Origin: Hymenobacter sp. BT559
Lineage (GTDB): Bacteria > Bacteroidota > Bacteroidia > Cytophagales > Hymenobacteraceae
Length of the DNA: 64,000 nt
Assembly (NCBI RefSeq): GCF_017571525.1
Contig: NZ_JAGETY010000006.1
Coordinates: 62,001-126,000, forward strand
Direction: 5' to 3'
The translations under genes and the position numbers were made by a program. This document shows, piece by piece, positions 60,897 to 64,000 of the stretch; position 1 is the first letter of the stretch, and each line of letters starts with the position of its first letter. The notes beneath the pieces were generated by a model. The model ran no database searches. It saw only the letters and a program-made list of their open reading frames with translations, and had not been told where the DNA came from.

Positions 60897-61637
60897 ATGG
60901 CCCTCGACCGCTTTTCTGCCCAGGCTGCACAATACGCTCGCTACCGTATTGACTATCCAGCTGAACTCTATGCCTGGCTGTTGCCGCAGGTGGCCAACCA
61001 CTTGCGCGCCTGGGACTGCGCTACCGGCAATGGCCAGGTGGCGGCCGTGCTAGCCCGGCACTTTCGCGAGGTAGAAGCTACAGACCTTAGCGCCAGCCAG
61101 CTGGCCGAAGCGCCCCGGCTGCCCAACGTACGCTACCAGGTGGCCACAGCCGAACATTCGCCTTTTCCCGACGATTACTTTGACCTCATCACGGTGGGGC
61201 AGGCGGTGCATTGGTTCGATTCGGAGGCTTACCACCGCGAGGTGCGGCGCGTGGCCGGCCCCGGCGCTACCCTGGCCGAGTGGGGCTATGGCCTGAGCCA
61301 GACCGGCGACGACGCGATGGACGCGCTCATCCGGCGCTTCCACGACGACACCGTGGGCCCGTACTGGGATGCCAACCGCTGGCACGTGCTGGATGAGTAC
61401 GCCCGGCTGCCGTTTCCCTTCGCTAGGGTGCGCCGGGCACGCTTCGAGGTGCGCAAGAAGTGGTCGGCGGCGTGGTACCTCGACTACCTGCGCACGTGGT
61501 CGGCAGTGGCTAACTATGGCCGGCAGCACGAGGGTGCCGACGCCGTGCTGCTGGTAGCCGACGAACTCACGCGGCTCTGGGGACAGGGCGAGCGGGAGAT
61601 AACATTTCCGGTATTCGCGCGGGCTGGCGTGGTGTAG
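60897..61637 (+). CDS. Class I SAM-dependent methyltransferase
   Basis: A 246-residue protein resembling UbiE-like/SAM methyltransferases. SAM-binding motif I reads AWDCATGNGQVA at about 38-49. VEATDLSASQLAEA (motif II) and ATAEHSPFPDDYFDLITVGQ (motif III/IV) follow. The substrate is unknown. Coding starts at the ATG at 60897, not the frame opening at 60819, which is inside the REP-like palindrome. Confidence 0.85.
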   Translation: MALDRFSAQAAQYARYRIDYPAELYAWLLPQVANHLRAWDCATGNGQVAAVLARHFREVEATDLSASQLAEAPRLPNVRYQVATAEHSPFPDDYFDLITVGQAVHWFDSEAYHREVRRVAGPGATLAEWGYGLSQTGDDAMDALIRRFHDDTVGPYWDANRWHVLDEYARLPFPFARVRRARFEVRKKWSAAWYLDYLRTWSAVANYGRQHEGADAVLLVADELTRLWGQGEREITFPVFARAGVV

Positions 61638-61710
61638 CGGCTAGGGTAGCTTTGGTGTAATATTCCTGCGGCGAAGGCGATGAAGCCAGCCGTACCTATC
61701 AGTTGCTTCC

Positions 61711-62835
61711 ATGACTTCTTCCCTTCCCTTCGATGGCCTGCGCGTACTGGAGCTGGCGGCCGTACTGGCTGGCCCACAAGTAGGCCAGTTTTTTGCGGAG
61801 CTAGGAGCAACGGTTCTAAAAATAGAGCCGCCCACTGGCGACGTAACGCGTACCTGGCGCACCCCCGGCGACGAGCCCGACAGCTCGGTGTCGGCGTATT
61901 TTGCCGCCTCCAACTGGGGCAAAACTTCACTGGTGCTCGACCTCACCGAAGCTGCCGCTCAGGCTGAGCTGCACCGGCTGGCCGGCGAGGCCGACATTCT
62001 TATTGCGAGCTACAAGCCCGGCGATGCCGAGAAGTTTGGTGTTTCCTACGCCACGCTGGCCGGGGCCAATCCGCGCCTTATTTATGCGCACCTCACGGGC
62101 TATGGGCCGGCTAGCCCCCGCGTGGGCTACGATGCCGTGCTGCAAGCCGAAACCGGCTTTATGCACCTCAACGCGGCCAGCCCGGCCGACCCGCCGCAGA
62201 AGATGCCAGTGGCACTTATCGACCTGCTGGCCGCGCATCAGCTCAAGGAAGGTATTCTTACGGCGCTTTATCAGCGCGAAAAAACCGGTCGGGGTGCTTT
62301 TCTCACCGTGAGCTTGCTCGACAGCGCGCTAGCCTCGCTGGCCAACCAGGGCGCTACCTGGCTTGTGACCGGCCACGACCCCCTGGCGCTTGGTTCGGGC
62401 CACCCCGGCATTGTGCCCTACGGCACCGTGTACCGCGCCGCCGATGGCCAGCGCCTGGTGCTGGCGGTGGGCACCGATGCGCAGTTTCGGCAGCTGTGCC
62501 TGGTGCTGATGCGCCCGCACTGGGCCGCCGAGCCGCGCTTTGCCACCAACTCAGCCAGGGTACGCCACCGGACGGCCCTTGAGGAGCTGCTGCTTGTGCG
62601 CATTGCCGAGCTCGACAGTACTGCCCTGCTGCACGAGCTGGCCCGGCTAGGGGTACCCGCCGGCGCCGTGCGCACCGTAGGCGAGGCCCTGAGCCAGGAG
62701 GCAGCCCAGGCTATGCTGCTGCCACCTCAGGGTCCGGCATTTCCCTTCGCTGGGCTGCGCACGGTGGCATTTCGCAGCTCGGCGTGGTCCGTGGCGGCGC
62801 AGCTGCCCGCGCCCCCGGTGCTACCTGCCAGATAG
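61711..62835 (+). CDS. CaiB/BaiF-type CoA-transferase (class III)
   Basis: A 374-residue class III CoA-transferase. Family blocks are GLRVLELAAVLAGPQVGQFF, the catalytic Asp in VGYDAVLQAETGFMH (about 142-156) and GSGHPGIVPYGTV. It forms interlocked dimers and moves CoA between acids. The acids are not known; candidates include formyl-CoA or carnitine-type substrates. It lies 73 bases after the methyltransferase on the same strand. Confidence 0.9.
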   Translation: MTSSLPFDGLRVLELAAVLAGPQVGQFFAELGATVLKIEPPTGDVTRTWRTPGDEPDSSVSAYFAASNWGKTSLVLDLTEAAAQAELHRLAGEADILIASYKPGDAEKFGVSYATLAGANPRLIYAHLTGYGPASPRVGYDAVLQAETGFMHLNAASPADPPQKMPVALIDLLAAHQLKEGILTALYQREKTGRGAFLTVSLLDSALASLANQGATWLVTGHDPLALGSGHPGIVPYGTVYRAADGQRLVLAVGTDAQFRQLCLVLMRPHWAAEPRFATNSARVRHRTALEELLLVRIAELDSTALLHELARLGVPAGAVRTVGEALSQEAAQAMLLPPQGPAFPFAGLRTVAFRSSAWSVAAQLPAPPVLPAR

Positions 62836-62913
62836 GGGCTAGCGGATAAGTAAACTCGGCCGTGCAACGCCGGAGGGGGCTTTGCCGTTGAGCCAGTTCT
62901 TACGCTCCCTCCC

Positions 62914-64000
62914 ATGACTTCTGCATTTGTATCGCGCCTGCTGGGCGTGCTGCTGCTAGGGCTGTTGCTGCTGGCACAACGGCCGGCCCGGGCCTACTCG
63001 GTGCTCAGCCACCAGGCCAATATCGACTCGTGCTGGCTGCCTTGCCTGCGGCCGGCCATTGAGCGCCGCTTTCCGGGCGCTACGCCCGATGAGCTGCGCG
63101 AAGCCAAGGCCTACGCCTACGGCGGCGCCATCATCCAGGATATGGGGTATTATCCCTTTGGCTCGCCGCTGTTTACCAACCTCACGCATTATGTGCGCTC
63201 GGGCGACTTCGTGGAAAACCTGCTCAAAGAAGCCCACGACCGCAACGAGTATGCCTTTGCGCTAGGAGCGCTGGCGCACTATGCGGCCGATATCTACGGC
63301 CACGAAATGGGTATCAATCGGTCGGTACCGCTGCTGTTTCCCAAGCTCAAGGCTGAGTACGGCCCCGTTGTGACCTACGCGGAAGACCCGGTGGCCCACG
63401 GGCGCACCGAGTTTGCCTTCGATGTGACGCAGCTGGCGGCCGGCAAATACCGGTCGGCAGCTTATCACGATTTTATTGGCTTCAAGGTCAGCAAAGAAGC
63501 CTTGGAGCGCGCTTTTGCCCGCACCTATGGCATCGAGTTGAAGCAGGTTCTCTTTAACGTTGACTTGGCGCTGGGGTCCTATCGCTTTGCCGTGCGCAAC
63601 TTAATTCCGCTGGCTAGCCGGGCGGCGTGGCGCGCCAACCGGCATAAGCTGCGCGAGGTAAATAACCGCATCCGCCGCCGGGACTACGTCTACAAACAAG
63701 GCAAAGACGAGTTTGAGAAAGAGTTTGGGACTGCCTACGAGCACCCCAAGCTAGGGGCGCGCATCGTGGCTGGCATCATCGATATTCTGCCTAAAGTGGG
63801 CAAGTTGAAGAGCCTGAAGTTCATCGCGCCTTCGCCCGAAGCACAGGCGCTGTTTCGGGCCAGCTTCAAGCAGACAATGGTAACGCTGTGCAGGTTTACC
63901 AACGAGCAAATGGCCATTGACAAGCCGGCGCCCGACCTGGTGAATACCGATTTCGACACTGGCCACCCTACCAAGATTGGCGAGTACAGCCTGGCCGACC
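62914..64000 (+). CDS. Zinc-dependent phospholipase C-like protein, N-terminal part
   Basis: About 362 residues are present and the gene continues past the window. A signal peptide ends at about residue 27 (ARA-YSVLSH). The histidine-rich helical core has SVLSHQANIDSCW, the motif LGALAHYAADIYGHEMGINR at about 115-134 and DPVAHGRTEF, typical of zinc-dependent phospholipase C/S1-P1-like families. Secretion to the periplasm or outside is likely. It follows the CoA-transferase after 78 bases. Confidence 0.8.
   Translation, partial: MTSAFVSRLLGVLLLGLLLLAQRPARAYSVLSHQANIDSCWLPCLRPAIERRFPGATPDELREAKAYAYGGAIIQDMGYYPFGSPLFTNLTHYVRSGDFVENLLKEAHDRNEYAFALGALAHYAADIYGHEMGINRSVPLLFPKLKAEYGPVVTYAEDPVAHGRTEFAFDVTQLAAGKYRSAAYHDFIGFKVSKEALERAFARTYGIELKQVLFNVDLALGSYRFAVRNLIPLASRAAWRANRHKLREVNNRIRRRDYVYKQGKDEFEKEFGTAYEHPKLGARIVAGIIDILPKVGKLKSLKFIAPSPEAQALFRASFKQTMVTLCRFTNEQMAIDKPAPDLVNTDFDTGHPTKIGEYSLAD

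Noticed and set aside
60708-61001. N-terminal extension of the helicase
   Set aside because: It lies across the promoter box and REP-like palindrome and has no helicase homology; the TTG at 60707 starts the conserved region.

Overview
The window looks like a chromosomal segment of a Hymenobacter-like member of the Bacteroidota (Cytophagales, Hymenobacteraceae). The reasons are the high GC content, promoters of the Bacteroidota type (TTG, about 19 bases, then TAnnTTTG), few Shine-Dalgarno sites, a PorV2/PorU2 pair of the type IX secretion family, and families common in this phylum (DUF4270, NamZ/DUF1343, PadR-PspC-GIN, TROVE/RtcB). The genus is an inference from protein style; no rRNA lies in the window. 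I see no prophage, insertion sequence or CRISPR array.

Layout. 1-6.6 kb: the N-terminus of an outer-membrane barrel, a Bcr/CflA drug exporter, a RibD-type reductase, and a six-PAS histidine kinase followed by a receiver that has lost its phospho-acceptor aspartate. 7-11 kb: two identical tRNA-Glu genes, GAPDH, a lipid kinase, a DUF3050 protein and a SUI1 factor. 10.9-14 kb: a PadR regulator and a large PspC/GIN membrane protein. 14.3-20.7 kb: porV2 and a very large porU2. 20.8-28.4 kb: folA and fmt (linked through folate), the NamZ muramidase, a FtsX/LolE-type permease, kelch and DUF4270 lipoproteins, and a lone RecE-like nuclease. 28.5-32.8 kb: a J-domain protein, then about 3 kb of structured non-coding DNA, then intact rtcB. 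33-38 kb: MOSC, membrane and permease-like proteins, tRNA-Leu, rqcH and a metallo-beta-lactamase fold hydrolase. 38-45 kb: a hybrid kinase with its response regulator, a glycosyltransferase, miaA and pfkA. 45-50 kb: TerB-like protein, class III aminotransferase, an ECF sigma / anti-sigma-like / Spy-like operon and a VWA protein. 50.7-64 kb: arsB, DinB, icd, an M16 peptidase, SDR, DEAD-box helicase, methyltransferase, CoA-transferase and the start of a phospholipase C-like gene.

The most interesting part is 29.6-32.8 kb. A decayed TROVE (Ro60) gene is followed by about 0.9 kb holding three copies of one core, GTGCCGTAG-N7-CT(A/G)CTTCG. Each copy is near a tRNA T-arm or T-arm-like hairpin, and one sits inside a tRNA-Leu-derived sequence. 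Intact rtcB follows. In other bacteria Ro60, Y RNAs with tRNA-like modules and RtcB are neighbours, so I read this as a Y-RNA-type non-coding RNA cluster whose local Ro60 gene has been lost.

Other themes are near-perfect hairpins that contain the stop codons of flanking genes, promoters so close to start codons that the transcripts should be leaderless, and enrichment of CTAG.
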